Shown here piece after piece: positions 7,974 to 16,625 of a stretch of DNA of 64,000 nucleotides (position 1 is the stretch's first letter; each line of letters starts with the position of its first letter). A program made the position numbers and the translations under genes. This DNA is from an uncultured Lachnospiraceae bacterium. GTDB taxonomy: Bacteria > Bacillota > Clostridia > Lachnospirales > Lachnospiraceae. Where the stretch lies: positions 151,138 to 215,137 of the forward strand of contig CAUAFT010000005.1 of NCBI GenBank assembly GCA_958428365.1. Direction: 5' to 3'. The notes beneath the pieces were generated by a model that was not told the origin of the DNA, searched no databases, and saw nothing but the letters and a program-made list of their open reading frames with translations.

Positions 7974-8987
7974 ATGAAAAAAATACAGATTTCTTTTCTT
8001 TTCCTGACTTTGACAGCCATCCTATTCTTGAGTGGCTGCACGAAGAACCAGGAACCCCTGACGAAAACAGATTTTTATTTTGACACCGTGGTCACCCTGA
8101 CTCTCTACGATTCCTCAGCGGAGGAAAAATTGGAGGGCTGTTTCGACCTCGCGGACAAGTATGAAAAGTTGTTAAGCGCCACGGTAAAGGGAAGTGATGT
8201 CTGGAACATCAACCATGCAGAGGGCGCTCCGGTAAAGGTATCTGACGAGACCATGACCCTTTTACAAAAAGCCATACATTACAGCACGCTCAGCAACGGC
8301 TCCTTTGATATCACCATCGGCGCCCTCTCCTCTCTCTGGGATTTTGGAGACCATCAGGGTTCCGTTCCGTCTCAGGAAGATATTGACACAGCCCTTGCCA
8401 CCGTGGGCTATGAAAAAATTCAAATCGATGAGGCAGACAAAACCATCACCCTGGCAGATCCCGATACCCGTATCGACCTTGGCGGCATTGCCAAGGGATA
8501 TATCGCAGATCAGATGAAAGTCTATCTGAATAAAAATGGGATCCATGAGGGGATCATCAATCTGGGAGGCAATGTTCTCACCGTTGGAGAAAAATCCTCC
8601 GGCGAAACCTACAAGATCGGCATTCAAAAACCCTTTGATGCCAACGGGGCTTCCATTGCCTCCGTGGAGATCGGGGACGATTCTCTGGTATCCTCCGGCG
8701 TCTATGAGCGCTATTTTGAGACAGATGGAAAACGCTATCACCATATCTTAGATCCTGCCACGGGATATCCCTACGACAACGAGCTGTTGGGAGTCACCAT
8801 TATTACAGGCTCTTCTGCCGACGCCGATGCCCTAAGCACCACCTGCTTTGCCCTGGGTCTTGAGGACGGTATGGCGCTGGTGGAGGATACGGAGGATGTG
8901 GAAGCCATTTTCATTACCGATGACTACCAGATACACAAAAGCTCCGGCATTGGAAGAGAGATTCCATTTAAAAAGACAGCGGATTAA
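7974..8987 (+). CDS. apbE: FAD:protein FMN transferase (lipoprotein)
   Basis: ApbE uses FAD to attach FMN covalently to threonine in S/T-GAT motifs of target proteins outside the membrane. The 337-residue protein has a lipoprotein signal with lipobox LSGC (Cys22), then the ApbE fold: TDFYFDTVVTLTLY at 31-44, DLGGIAKGYIAD near 165-176, NLGGNV near 196-201 and a C-terminal DADALST motif. AAGGAG stands 9 nt before the ATG. The gene points toward the lysozyme/lipoprotein cassette. The rnf operon 5 kb away encodes the expected substrates, RnfG and RnfD, both with TGAT motifs, which gives a strong functional link. Its stop codon lies in the loop of a hairpin repeat. Confidence 0.93.
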   Translation: MKKIQISFLFLTLTAILFLSGCTKNQEPLTKTDFYFDTVVTLTLYDSSAEEKLEGCFDLADKYEKLLSATVKGSDVWNINHAEGAPVKVSDETMTLLQKAIHYSTLSNGSFDITIGALSSLWDFGDHQGSVPSQEDIDTALATVGYEKIQIDEADKTITLADPDTRIDLGGIAKGYIADQMKVYLNKNGIHEGIINLGGNVLTVGEKSSGETYKIGIQKPFDANGASIASVEIGDDSLVSSGVYERYFETDGKRYHHILDPATGYPYDNELLGVTIITGSSADADALSTTCFALGLEDGMALVEDTEDVEAIFITDDYQIHKSSGIGREIPFKKTAD

Positions 8988-8997
8988 CCCGCTGTCT
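8971..8997. repeat. Left copy of 27-bp direct repeat (terminator hairpin) flanking the cassette
   Basis: The 27 bases from AAAAGACAGCGG to CCGCTGTCT recur exactly at 11461-11487. The repeat contains the dyad AGACAGCGG/CCGCTGTCT. In this copy the apbE stop codon (8985-8987) lies in the loop. Read on the minus strand, the hairpin is followed by five T, so it can terminate the lipoprotein operon. Confidence 0.85.
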
Positions 8998-9018
8998 CTA
9001 TCGTGCTTTTCTCAGCCA

Positions 9019-9657
9019 CTAGGGTGTGTATATATTCGGAACATCCGAGGTCTTATAATATTTATATTCTTGGACATCTGAATACTCTTTCCAATCCGAA
9101 CCTGTAAATTTCACTGTAGCAACATCATCTGTAACACTGATTATTCCGCTAATATCTTTCTCGCCCAGCTCAGTCGTTGAAAAAGCAATTCCATTCCCTG
9201 TATCTTCACCTACACATTCATCCAATTGAATCAATCTGTATATTTTTATTTGAATTTTATATGTACCATCACTATTCTTTTGTATTTCAAGTCCTGGTTC
9301 ATCAATATCATATGCAGCATACTCACCCACATATTGATTTTCACTATTCTCAGCCTCTTTATCATCTGCAACAGTATCACTGTCTATCTTTTCAGAGTCC
9401 TCTTCAACTTCTGTATCAATATTATCCACATTCTGATTCGTGCTCTCTGATTTTTCTTCATTATCTCTCGTCATGCTTTGAGCAGTTTCTGTAGTATCTC
9501 TTTCTTTTTTCTTATCAGTAACTGATTCTTTATCCTCTTCTCTACTAATTCTCTTATTTGATTCCGTTACTGTGGTATTTTTGTCAGTAATATTCTCACA
9601 GGCAACAAATGAAAATAAAACCAAACACAGGCTCCCTATAAATAAAAATCGTTTCAT
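9019..9657 (-). CDS. Lipoprotein of unknown function
   Basis: The 212-residue protein has a lipoprotein signal peptide with lipobox SFVAC (Cys20). A long low-complexity linker rich in D, E, S, T and K fills residues 21-105. A compact C-terminal domain (about 108-205) starts YVGEYAAYDIDEPGLEIQ and is rich in beta-strand patterns. I recognise this domain type as common in Lachnospiraceae lipoproteins but know no function for it. The gene lies 14 bp downstream of the lysozyme gene, so the two are very likely co-transcribed. Base composition is clearly more AT-rich than the surrounding genes, in keeping with acquisition. It could be a cell-surface partner of, or protection against, the lysozyme; that is inference. 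Confidence 0.8.
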   Translation of the reverse strand: MKRFLFIGSLCLVLFSFVACENITDKNTTVTESNKRISREEDKESVTDKKKERDTTETAQSMTRDNEEKSESTNQNVDNIDTEVEEDSEKIDSDTVADDKEAENSENQYVGEYAAYDIDEPGLEIQKNSDGTYKIQIKIYRLIQLDECVGEDTGNGIAFSTTELGEKDISGIISVTDDVATVKFTGSDWKEYSDVQEYKYYKTSDVPNIYTP

Positions 9658-9671
9658 TTATTTCCTCCAGT

Positions 9672-11216
9672 CTATTTCATCATTACATTGTATATTTTAC
9701 TTGCATTATTTGCTCTAAGTTTTGCTTCCCCATTAGTATCTTTAGGTACTTCATACTTACGACAAACCACTTCTCCAGCGCTTCTTGCAGTTTTATCTCC
9801 AGATTTCCAAGAAGAGTATACATATGAATATGTTCCTTTTAATTCATCTGCCATAAAGTTAACCTCAGCCTTAATGCATTCCTCCATAGTAGGTTTATCT
9901 CCTTTCGCATATTTTTGATATGATTTAAGAACTCCTCCTGTACGTGACCCTGTCCACTGAATCATTCCCAATCCAAATTTTCCAGCATAACCACTTGCTT
10001 TTGCATTATTTTGCAACTTAATTGCGGCGCTTATTCCAACTTCCCGAATAGATTTTCCTGAAAATTTATTTCTATAATTATAATTGGAATCCATATATTT
10101 AAGATATGCCGGTTCCGCACTGGGATTTGACCTGTAATTTGAACTTTCAAATTTTCCAGGTGTCCCCTCATTCTGAATATTTCCTAAAACACCTGCCACA
10201 AATGCCGGTTCATAATTATCATTTAAAAGCCTTTCCGCTGCCATTATCATTGCTGTCTTTTTATCTTGTGATAATCCCAGTGATGTGTCTTTTTTTAAAT
10301 TCTCTAACATTTTCTGTATTGTTTTTGAGTTACTTGATGGTTTATAATCTATTTTTTCTGTCTGTCCTGCCCCCTTTTTTAATGCTTTTTTTATTGCATC
10401 CTGAGTTTTTTTCCCCACAATACCGTCAGCCTTAAGACCATATGCTTTTTGAAATGCAAGAACTGCATTTTTTGTTCCTTTTCCAAATACTCCATCTATC
10501 CCTTTTGTATTATATCCTAATTTTGTGAGATTTTTTTGAAGTTCTTTTACCTTTGACCCTTTACTTCCTGCTGCAAGAACTCCTTTCTCTTGATAATCTA
10601 ATGCTTTTTTTATTGCATCCTGGGTCTTGGATCCTACTATACCATCAGTTTCAAGACCACACGCTTTTTGAAATGCGAGAACTGCATTTTTTGTATCCTT
10701 TCCAAATACTCCATCTATCCCTTTTGTATTATATCCTAATTTTGTGAGATTTTTTTGAAGTTCTTTTACCTTTGACCCTTTACTTCCTACTGTAAGAATT
10801 CCTTTCTTTTTACACTCTAATGCTTCTATAATTGCATTTTGGGTCTTAGTTCCAACTATGCCATCCGCTTTAAGACCATGTTCTTTTTGAAATTTAATAA
10901 CCGCATTTTTTGTATCCTTTCCAAATACTCCATCTATTCCTTTTGTACTATATCCTAATTTTGTGAGATTTTTTTGCAAATCTTTTACCTTTGATCCTCT
11001 ACTTCCAACTTTTAATGTTGAATTGCTTCCCGAAGATTTAGCAGAAGCACTTGCCTTTTGACTACTTAAAGAAAGTATTACGCCTACACTATTTTGATTA
11101 TTAATAGTTCGATTTTTATTCACACTTACTATCAATACTCCATTTGCTGATGCACTTATATTGCTTCTTGAATCCAATGGATAATTTCTTAAATTCGCAT
11201 GATTTATATTAATCAT
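9672..11216 (-). CDS. Peptidoglycan hydrolase: three PG-binding repeats plus phage-tail-type lysozyme
   Basis: The 514-residue protein has a 65-residue N-terminal region without a recognisable signal peptide. Three peptidoglycan-binding repeats of about 73 residues follow (68-140, 141-213, 214-280; core GSKVKELQKNLTKLGYNTKG). A linker leads to a phage-tail-lysozyme-like domain (about 318-514) with AGVLGNIQNEGT at 341-352, where Glu350 is the likely catalytic acid, and FGLGMIQWTG at 414-423. It should bind and cut peptidoglycan. The second and third repeats are nearly identical in DNA, which suggests recent internal duplication. How it leaves the cell is unclear, since no leader is visible. 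It is the first gene of the two-gene AT-rich cassette. Confidence 0.83.
   Translation of the reverse strand: MININHANLRNYPLDSRSNISASANGVLIVSVNKNRTINNQNSVGVILSLSSQKASASAKSSGSNSTLKVGSRGSKVKDLQKNLTKLGYSTKGIDGVFGKDTKNAVIKFQKEHGLKADGIVGTKTQNAIIEALECKKKGILTVGSKGSKVKELQKNLTKLGYNTKGIDGVFGKDTKNAVLAFQKACGLETDGIVGSKTQDAIKKALDYQEKGVLAAGSKGSKVKELQKNLTKLGYNTKGIDGVFGKGTKNAVLAFQKAYGLKADGIVGKKTQDAIKKALKKGAGQTEKIDYKPSSNSKTIQKMLENLKKDTSLGLSQDKKTAMIMAAERLLNDNYEPAFVAGVLGNIQNEGTPGKFESSNYRSNPSAEPAYLKYMDSNYNYRNKFSGKSIREVGISAAIKLQNNAKASGYAGKFGLGMIQWTGSRTGGVLKSYQKYAKGDKPTMEECIKAEVNFMADELKGTYSYVYSSWKSGDKTARSAGEVVCRKYEVPKDTNGEAKLRANNASKIYNVMMK
10377..11015 (-). repeat. Three tandem 219-bp coding repeats in the lysozyme gene
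   Basis: Units at about 10797-11015, 10578-10796 and 10377-10577 encode the three PG-binding modules. Long stretches such as the region coding TKGIDGVFGK are the same or almost the same in all three. Confidence 0.8.
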
Positions 11217-11460
11217 TGTTTTTCTCCATTTCTTAATATAATTTTAGTCTTTAGTTAATGAAACCTAACTGCAATAAAAAAAGAACATTTTACAATAACT
11301 ATTTTCGATGCTATTTGCAAAATGCTCTTCTACTCTTTACTTATCCCATTCATAACTCCCCCTCTATATGTGCTTTATTATACCTCTGTCCAATTTCTTT
11401 GTCTACCTTTAATTCCATTTTTAGGAAACTTTTCCATATTTTAATTCTGTTTTGCCACTT

Positions 11461-11487
11461 AAAAAGACAGCGGATTAACCCGCTGTC
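11461..11487. repeat. Right copy of 27-bp direct repeat (terminator hairpin) flanking the cassette
   Basis: This is an exact copy of 8971-8997 in the same orientation. The MATE stop codon (11475-11477) lies in the hairpin loop. On the minus strand the stem is followed by TTTTT, so it works as the MATE terminator. The 258 bp between here and the lysozyme start hold only AT-rich upstream sequence, with no gene and no convincing promoter. Confidence 0.85.
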
Positions 11488-12860
11488 TTTGTCATATTAT
11501 TCAACCATACCCCTTTTTTCACCAGCACAAATCCGATGATACACTTAATGATCTCCAGCATCTGTACCAGGAAATAAACCAGGATCACATTCCAGTCCGT
11601 ACATCTGGTCAGCAATGTCGCCATCGGAATGCTCACCGCCCACACATAGACGCTGTCAAAGAGGAAGGTGATTACCGTCTTTCCCCCGGAACGCAGGGTA
11701 AAATAGGTGGCGTTCATAAAAGCATACAACGGCATGCACAGCGCCATCACCCAGATCACGCATTTTGCAATCTGCTTCACCTCTGCCGTGGTCTGATAGA
11801 TCTGCGGGAAAAACGGAGCGATCACCGCCATAAGACATCCCCCCACAAGACAGCTCGCCACGGAGAAAAAGATCAGCTTGCGGTCTGTCTCCACCGCCTC
11901 TTCCATCTTTCCGGCACCTAAAAGCTGTCCCACAATAATGGCGATGGCGCTTCCCATGGCAATGTAGATAATACTGCATACATTACTCACCGTGGTAGCA
12001 ATATTGATTCCCGCCACCACCGCCAGACCACGGACGGAATAACACTGTACCAGCTTCGCCATGCCGCCGGACCACATGGTCTCGTTAAGCAGCAACGGCG
12101 TTCCCTTCTTTATCACCTGTTTTACCAGGCTTCCCGGCACATAGAGGGAACGGTAGACTCCCCGTATAAAAGGATTCTTCTCCGTGTTCCTGTGCGTTGC
12201 CAGGATCACCACCAACGCCTCCACACATCTCGCCATCACCGTGGCAATGGCGGCGCCGTATACCCCCAGCTTCGGAAGCCCGAACTTCCCAAAGATCAGT
12301 CCATAATCCAGTATCATATTCACCAGAACTGCAGCCATACCCGCCTTCATGGGAACCACGGTCTGTCCCGTCTCCCTCTGGGTTCCCCCATAGGTCTGGG
12401 TCAGAGCAAATGGGATCAGACCTGCCATCATAATATGCAGATAATCTCTGGCATAGGCAAAGGTTCGCTCTGCATCACTTCCAGCCGCATCTCCTCTTAA
12501 AAACATACGAATCAGTTCCTCGCCAAAGACCCCGAATACCAGAAACCAGATTCCCACCAACACAGCTCCAACCAGCAGTTTGAGCCGGAAGGTATGGCGC
12601 ACTCCTTCCATGTCCCCGCTTCCATAGTACTGGGCGGTAAAAATTCCAACCCCGGACATTCCTCCAAAGATACAGAGATTGTATACAAGAATCAACTGAT
12701 TCACAATGGCGACTCCCGACATCTGCTCCGTGCCGATCTGTCCCACCATAATATTATCCAGCAGACTTACAAAGTTAGTCAGCCCGTTCTGGATCATCAC
12801 CGGCACTGCGATCAACAGTACCATCTTATAAAATGCTTTATCTCCTATGTATTTTTTCAT
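11475..12860 (-). CDS. MATE family multidrug/cation antiporter
   Basis: The ATG at 12860 is preferred because AAAGGG precedes it by 6 nt; the longer in-frame version lacks a comparable site. The protein is 461 residues, normal for MATE exporters, with about twelve hydrophobic helices in two halves. The first half begins MVLLIAVPVMIQNGLTNFV and has DNIMVGQIGTEQMSG; the second half has LLNETMWSGGMA. MATE proteins export cationic compounds with Na+ or H+ entry; the substrate cannot be told. A weak TTGTGT/GATAAT pair lies between the rnf terminator and the start. The gene converges on apbE, with the lysozyme cassette between them. Confidence 0.9.
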   Translation of the reverse strand: MKKYIGDKAFYKMVLLIAVPVMIQNGLTNFVSLLDNIMVGQIGTEQMSGVAIVNQLILVYNLCIFGGMSGVGIFTAQYYGSGDMEGVRHTFRLKLLVGAVLVGIWFLVFGVFGEELIRMFLRGDAAGSDAERTFAYARDYLHIMMAGLIPFALTQTYGGTQRETGQTVVPMKAGMAAVLVNMILDYGLIFGKFGLPKLGVYGAAIATVMARCVEALVVILATHRNTEKNPFIRGVYRSLYVPGSLVKQVIKKGTPLLLNETMWSGGMAKLVQCYSVRGLAVVAGINIATTVSNVCSIIYIAMGSAIAIIVGQLLGAGKMEEAVETDRKLIFFSVASCLVGGCLMAVIAPFFPQIYQTTAEVKQIAKCVIWVMALCMPLYAFMNATYFTLRSGGKTVITFLFDSVYVWAVSIPMATLLTRCTDWNVILVYFLVQMLEIIKCIIGFVLVKKGVWLNNMTKTAG

Positions 12861-12903
12861 CTTCTTCCCTTTCGTATTATCCATCAAAAGATTCCGTACA
12901 CAC

Positions 12904-12952
12904 AAAAAACACTGCCATGTGAATTTCAAAAAAGACCACGGCAGTGTTTTTT
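12904..12952 (-). terminator. Rho-independent terminator of the rnf operon
   Basis: AAAAAACACTGCC (12904-12916) pairs with GGCAGTGTTTTTT (12940-12952), with further partial pairing inside. On the minus strand the stem ends in TTTTTT shortly after the rnfB stop. Confidence 0.88.
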
Positions 12953-12969
12953 GGGAGATTGCTATTTAA

Positions 12970-13767
12970 TTACAGAATAACATGCTTCGGACATTTTTCC
13001 GCACAATCGCCGCACTCCATACAGAGATCCTTGTTGATATGTGCAATGTTATCCTCCACATGGATCGCATCGTGCTGACAGGTCTTCTCACAGAGACGGC
13101 AGGCAATACAGCCCTCAGCACAGGCATCCATAACCTTCTTGCCCTTATCATGGGAGCTGCATTGTACAAAATGGATTCCATCATACGGTACAAATTCGAT
13201 CAGCTCCTGCGGACAGGCGGCAATACATTTTCCACATGCCTTACATGCTTCCTTGTCCACCACTGCAATCCCATCCACAATGTGAATTGCGTCAAACGGA
13301 CACGCCTTGACACAGCTTCCATAGCCAAGACAGCCATAGTTGCAGGACTTCGGTCCCCCGTTTGGCACAAATGCCATTGCGGCGCAATCTTCCACGCCTG
13401 TATATACATAATCTTTCTTTGCTTTTTCACAGTTTCCCGCGCATTTTACAAAAGCAACCTTTCTCACACCTTCCTCAGCAGCGACGCCCATGATCTCACC
13501 GATCTGCTCCGCCACAGGCGCACCGCCCACCGGGCACTGATTTACCGGGGCCTCGCCCTTTACAATGGCGGCAGCCAGACCGGAACATCCGGCGTATCCG
13601 CAGCCTCCGCAGTTGTTTCCCGGAAGGACCTCTAAAATTGCCTCCTCGCGCTCATCTACTTCTACTTTAAATTTTTCTCCAAAAATTCCAAGGAAAAATC
13701 CTATCAATATACCAGTTCCGCCTACGGCAAGACCGGAAATAATAATCGCAGTAATACTCATAGCCAT
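12970..13767 (-). CDS. rnfB: Electron transport complex subunit RnfB (ferredoxin-like)
   Basis: RnfB is the likely entry point for electrons from reduced ferredoxin into the Rnf ion pump. The 265-residue protein has an N-terminal membrane helix (about 5-27), the [4Fe-4S] cluster signature with NNCGGCGYAGCSG near 51-63, and several ferredoxin-type clusters (CNYGCLGYGSCVKACP, CKACGKCIAACP, CIACRLCEKTC, CMECGDCAEKCP). The number of cluster motifs fits clostridial RnfB proteins. It is the last gene of rnfCDGEAB, 6 bp after rnfA, and is followed by the operon terminator. Confidence 0.96.
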   Translation of the reverse strand: MAMSITAIIISGLAVGGTGILIGFFLGIFGEKFKVEVDEREEAILEVLPGNNCGGCGYAGCSGLAAAIVKGEAPVNQCPVGGAPVAEQIGEIMGVAAEEGVRKVAFVKCAGNCEKAKKDYVYTGVEDCAAMAFVPNGGPKSCNYGCLGYGSCVKACPFDAIHIVDGIAVVDKEACKACGKCIAACPQELIEFVPYDGIHFVQCSSHDKGKKVMDACAEGCIACRLCEKTCQHDAIHVEDNIAHINKDLCMECGDCAEKCPKHVIL

Positions 13768-13773
13768 TCCCTC

Positions 13774-14349
13774 CTAAATCATGCCTGAAAATCCCATAAA
13801 GGCGATTGACATCAACGCTGCTGTGATCAAAACGATGGCTGTTCCCTGAAAACGCTTTGGAATATCATTATATTCAATTTTCTCACGGATTCCCGCCATG
13901 ATTACGATGGCAATAAAGAATCCAACGGAAGTTGCCAGTCCGTTTACCACGCCTTCTAAGATACCGTAGGCTTTTGTGACGTTTGTCAACGCCACGCCTA
14001 AAACAGCGCAGTTGGTTGTGATCAGCGGAAGATAGACTCCCAGCGATTCATATAAAGACGGCATGGATTTTTTCAAAAACATCTCCACGAACTGAACCAA
14101 CGCCGCAATGACCAGAATAAATACGATGGTCTGTAAATACTGTACGTCCAGAGGTGTCAGGATATAATTGTAGATCAGTCCGGTCACAAAGGAGGATAGG
14201 GTGATAACGAAGATTACCGCCCCGCCCATTCCGGCTGCTGTCGCTGTCTTTTTCGATACTCCCAAAAACGGACAGATACCTAAAAACTGGCTGAGTACTA
14301 CGTTATTCACGATAGCGGAGCCGATGGCAATGATCAATAATTCTTTCAT
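13774..14349 (-). CDS. rnfA: Electron transport complex subunit RnfA
   Basis: The ATG at 14349 has GGAGG 9 nt upstream and follows the rnfE stop by one base; it gives 191 residues, the usual RnfA length. The protein is almost entirely membrane-embedded, with six predicted helices and the family opening LLIIAIGSAIVNNVVLSQFLG. RnfA and RnfE are inverted-topology homologues that form the core carrying an iron-sulfur centre between them in known Rnf/NQR structures. It is translated together with rnfE and rnfB. Confidence 0.96.
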   Translation of the reverse strand: MKELLIIAIGSAIVNNVVLSQFLGICPFLGVSKKTATAAGMGGAVIFVITLSSFVTGLIYNYILTPLDVQYLQTIVFILVIAALVQFVEMFLKKSMPSLYESLGVYLPLITTNCAVLGVALTNVTKAYGILEGVVNGLATSVGFFIAIVIMAGIREKIEYNDIPKRFQGTAIVLITAALMSIAFMGFSGMI

Positions 14350-14350
14350 C

Positions 14351-15061
14351 TTATCTGTCCTCCTTTTCCATAGATTCTGTCTCTGTCTTATCCGCATCTG
14401 CATTCACCGACGCAGATTTTCCGGTACACATGGACAGATGATCGCAGCTGGAGCAATCTCCGGTGAGACAACCGCTCGGAGCCGCAAGAGGTTTTCCTTT
14501 TTTCTCCATAGCCTCTCTGACACAGTTCATTCCAGCCACCAGAAAAGCCAGTACCAGGAAAGCTCCCGGCGCCATGATGAAGATGGTAATGCCAAGGTTT
14601 GCACCTAAGATCTGACGCACCAGACCGATCAGGCTCAATCCGATGGTGAAACCAAGTCCCATGCCCAGACCGTCAAAAATAGACGGAATGATCGGATTCT
14701 TGGACGCATAGCTCTCCGCTCTTCCTAAAATAATACAATTTACCACGATCAGCGGAATGTACATTCCAAGCATCTCGGATATGGACGGCGTATACGCCTG
14801 CATCAAAAACTGCACCACCGTCACCAGCGAAGCCACGATCACGATGTAAGCCGGCATACGCACGCCATTTGGAATGACCTTGCGGAATGCGGAAATCAAA
14901 AAGTTGGACATGACCAGAACCACCGTTGTGGAAAGTCCCATTCCCAGTCCTCCTACCAGACTGGTGGTAACCGCAAGGGTCGGACACATACCCAGCATTA
15001 AAACAAATGTAGGATTTTCTTTGATGATACCATTGTATAATCTCTCAACGTTCTTATTCAT
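14351..15061 (-). CDS. rnfE: Electron transport complex subunit RnfE with Cys-rich C-terminal tail
   Basis: The 236-residue integral membrane protein has the RnfE signature GIIKENPTFVLMLGMCPTLA near 11-30 and about six helices up to residue 190. Beyond the usual end is a soluble tail containing CLTGDCSSCDHLSMC, four cysteines in 15 residues, then an acidic end. Similar tails occur in other clostridial RnfE proteins as far as I recall; a metal-binding role is possible but unproven. It lies 2 bp from rnfG and 1 bp from the preferred rnfA start. Confidence 0.95.
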   Translation of the reverse strand: MNKNVERLYNGIIKENPTFVLMLGMCPTLAVTTSLVGGLGMGLSTTVVLVMSNFLISAFRKVIPNGVRMPAYIVIVASLVTVVQFLMQAYTPSISEMLGMYIPLIVVNCIILGRAESYASKNPIIPSIFDGLGMGLGFTIGLSLIGLVRQILGANLGITIFIMAPGAFLVLAFLVAGMNCVREAMEKKGKPLAAPSGCLTGDCSSCDHLSMCTGKSASVNADADKTETESMEKEDR

Positions 15062-15063
15062 AC

Positions 15064-15675
15064 TTAATTACCTCCCTGTAAGGCAGTTCTAAAGTACACT
15101 AAGGAAGCATTCACAGCGTTGGTCACTGCTCTGGAAGAAATCGTCGCTCCTGTCACTGCTTCAATCTCATTGTCTGCTGCCGGAGCTGTCTTTACAACAG
15201 TATAGGACTCCTCCGCCCTGTTGTTGAACTGAGAGCTGAACGCATCCTCCGTTACCAGCGCGCCAAGTCCCGGCGTCTCGTTAATATCCGTAGCGGAAAA
15301 ACCATCCAGAGTTCCATCCGTCTGAATGCCCACGGAAAGGGTGATATCCGCCTGGCTTCCCTCGTGGGAAGTGACAGAGATGACATAGCCAAGTACGTTT
15401 CCCGATTTATCCAGGGCTGTATTGACTCCCATGATCTCGTCTGACGTATACTCACTGTCTGCGATAATATCCGCTGCTTTTTCAGCGTCAAAATCTTCAT
15501 ATGTCTCAAAGGAATCCGCATCCTCAAACACATTTCGGTAGGACTCCTGCTCTGCCTCGTAGTTTACTTTTGCAATAGGCTCTTTCGTGATCTCATTGAC
15601 AACGCCGAGAATCAGTCCTAAAACCAGGGTAAAGGCAGTTAAGATCATCGCATCTTTTACAATCTTTTTATTCAT
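15064..15675 (-). CDS. rnfG: Electron transport complex subunit RnfG (covalent FMN)
   Basis: The 203-residue protein has one N-terminal membrane helix (about 9-27) and an extracytoplasmic FMN-binding domain. The flavinylation motif VTGATIS lies at 174-180, with Thr178 the expected site of FMN attachment by ApbE. GLGALVTEDAF near 137-147 is typical of the family. It overlaps rnfD by 8 bp, which suggests translational coupling. The apbE gene at about 8 kb in this window is the natural partner enzyme. Confidence 0.95.
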   Translation of the reverse strand: MNKKIVKDAMILTAFTLVLGLILGVVNEITKEPIAKVNYEAEQESYRNVFEDADSFETYEDFDAEKAADIIADSEYTSDEIMGVNTALDKSGNVLGYVISVTSHEGSQADITLSVGIQTDGTLDGFSATDINETPGLGALVTEDAFSSQFNNRAEESYTVVKTAPAADNEIEAVTGATISSRAVTNAVNASLVYFRTALQGGN

Positions 15676-16615
15676 GCTTCTTTCCCTCCTTCTTTACGCC
15701 GAAGGCTCTTGGGATAGTATACTTTTCAATGATCGGAACAAGAAGGTTTCCTAAAATAATGGCAAAGGATACCCCCTCCGCATTGGCTCCGAAGAGACGG
15801 AAAAGTCCTGTCAGCACACCCAGAAGAATACCATAGATAATCTGTCCCATCGGTGTGATCGGAGACGTTACATAATCCGTCGCCATAAAAAATGCACCCA
15901 GCATCAGTCCGCCGCCGCAAAGCTGCGCCGTAATATAATTTCCGTCGAATCCTTTGCCGCTGAAAAGTAGCAGGAAGATCACAAAGGAGACGATATAAGC
16001 TGCCGGAATCCTCACACTGATAACTCCCATTAAAATCAGGAAAATCGCTCCGAGTAAAATCGCCCAGACACAGGTCTCACCAATCGTTCCGCCTGTGGTA
16101 CCCAAAAACATCTTCATGGTGTCCACGCTCTCTCCGTTCTTCAAAAGCGCTAAAGGGGTTGCTCCCGTCACTCCATCATAAGTAAAGCTCGTCATGGTAC
16201 TTGCAAAGGAAATCAGCAAAAAGCAGCGCGCTCCAAGAGCTGGGTTCATAAAATTCTGACCCAGACCGCCAAATAACATTTTTACGATCACAATGGCAAA
16301 GACACTGCCCAATACCGCCTGCCAGATCGGAAGGGTATGCGGCAGATTCAATGCCAGCAGCAAACCGGTCACTACGGCGCTGAGATCCTTGATGGTACTC
16401 TTTTTATGTACGATCTTCTCAAAAATCCATTCGGACGCCACACAGGTTGCGATGCACACCGCGATCAGCAGCAAGGCTCTGAGTCCAAAATTATAGACAC
16501 CGAAAATACTTGCCGGAAGCAGTGCTATGATGACATACAGCATAATTCTTGCTGAGGTATCTTTCGCGCGGATATGTGACGACGAAGATATATTATATAA
16601 ATCACTCACTCTCAT
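15668..16615 (-). CDS. rnfD: Electron transport complex subunit RnfD (covalent FMN)
   Basis: The 315-residue polytopic protein starts with the clostridial RnfD pattern SSSSHIRAKDTSARIM and has about nine or ten membrane helices. The second flavinylation motif of the complex, GVTGATPLALL, is at 148-158 with Thr153 as the expected FMN site. It likely forms part of the ion path. It follows rnfC by 10 bp and overlaps rnfG by 8 bp. Confidence 0.95.
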   Translation of the reverse strand: MRVSDLYNISSSSHIRAKDTSARIMLYVIIALLPASIFGVYNFGLRALLLIAVCIATCVASEWIFEKIVHKKSTIKDLSAVVTGLLLALNLPHTLPIWQAVLGSVFAIVIVKMLFGGLGQNFMNPALGARCFLLISFASTMTSFTYDGVTGATPLALLKNGESVDTMKMFLGTTGGTIGETCVWAILLGAIFLILMGVISVRIPAAYIVSFVIFLLLFSGKGFDGNYITAQLCGGGLMLGAFFMATDYVTSPITPMGQIIYGILLGVLTGLFRLFGANAEGVSFAIILGNLLVPIIEKYTIPRAFGVKKEGKKHE

Positions 16616-16625
16616 CCACCTCTTT

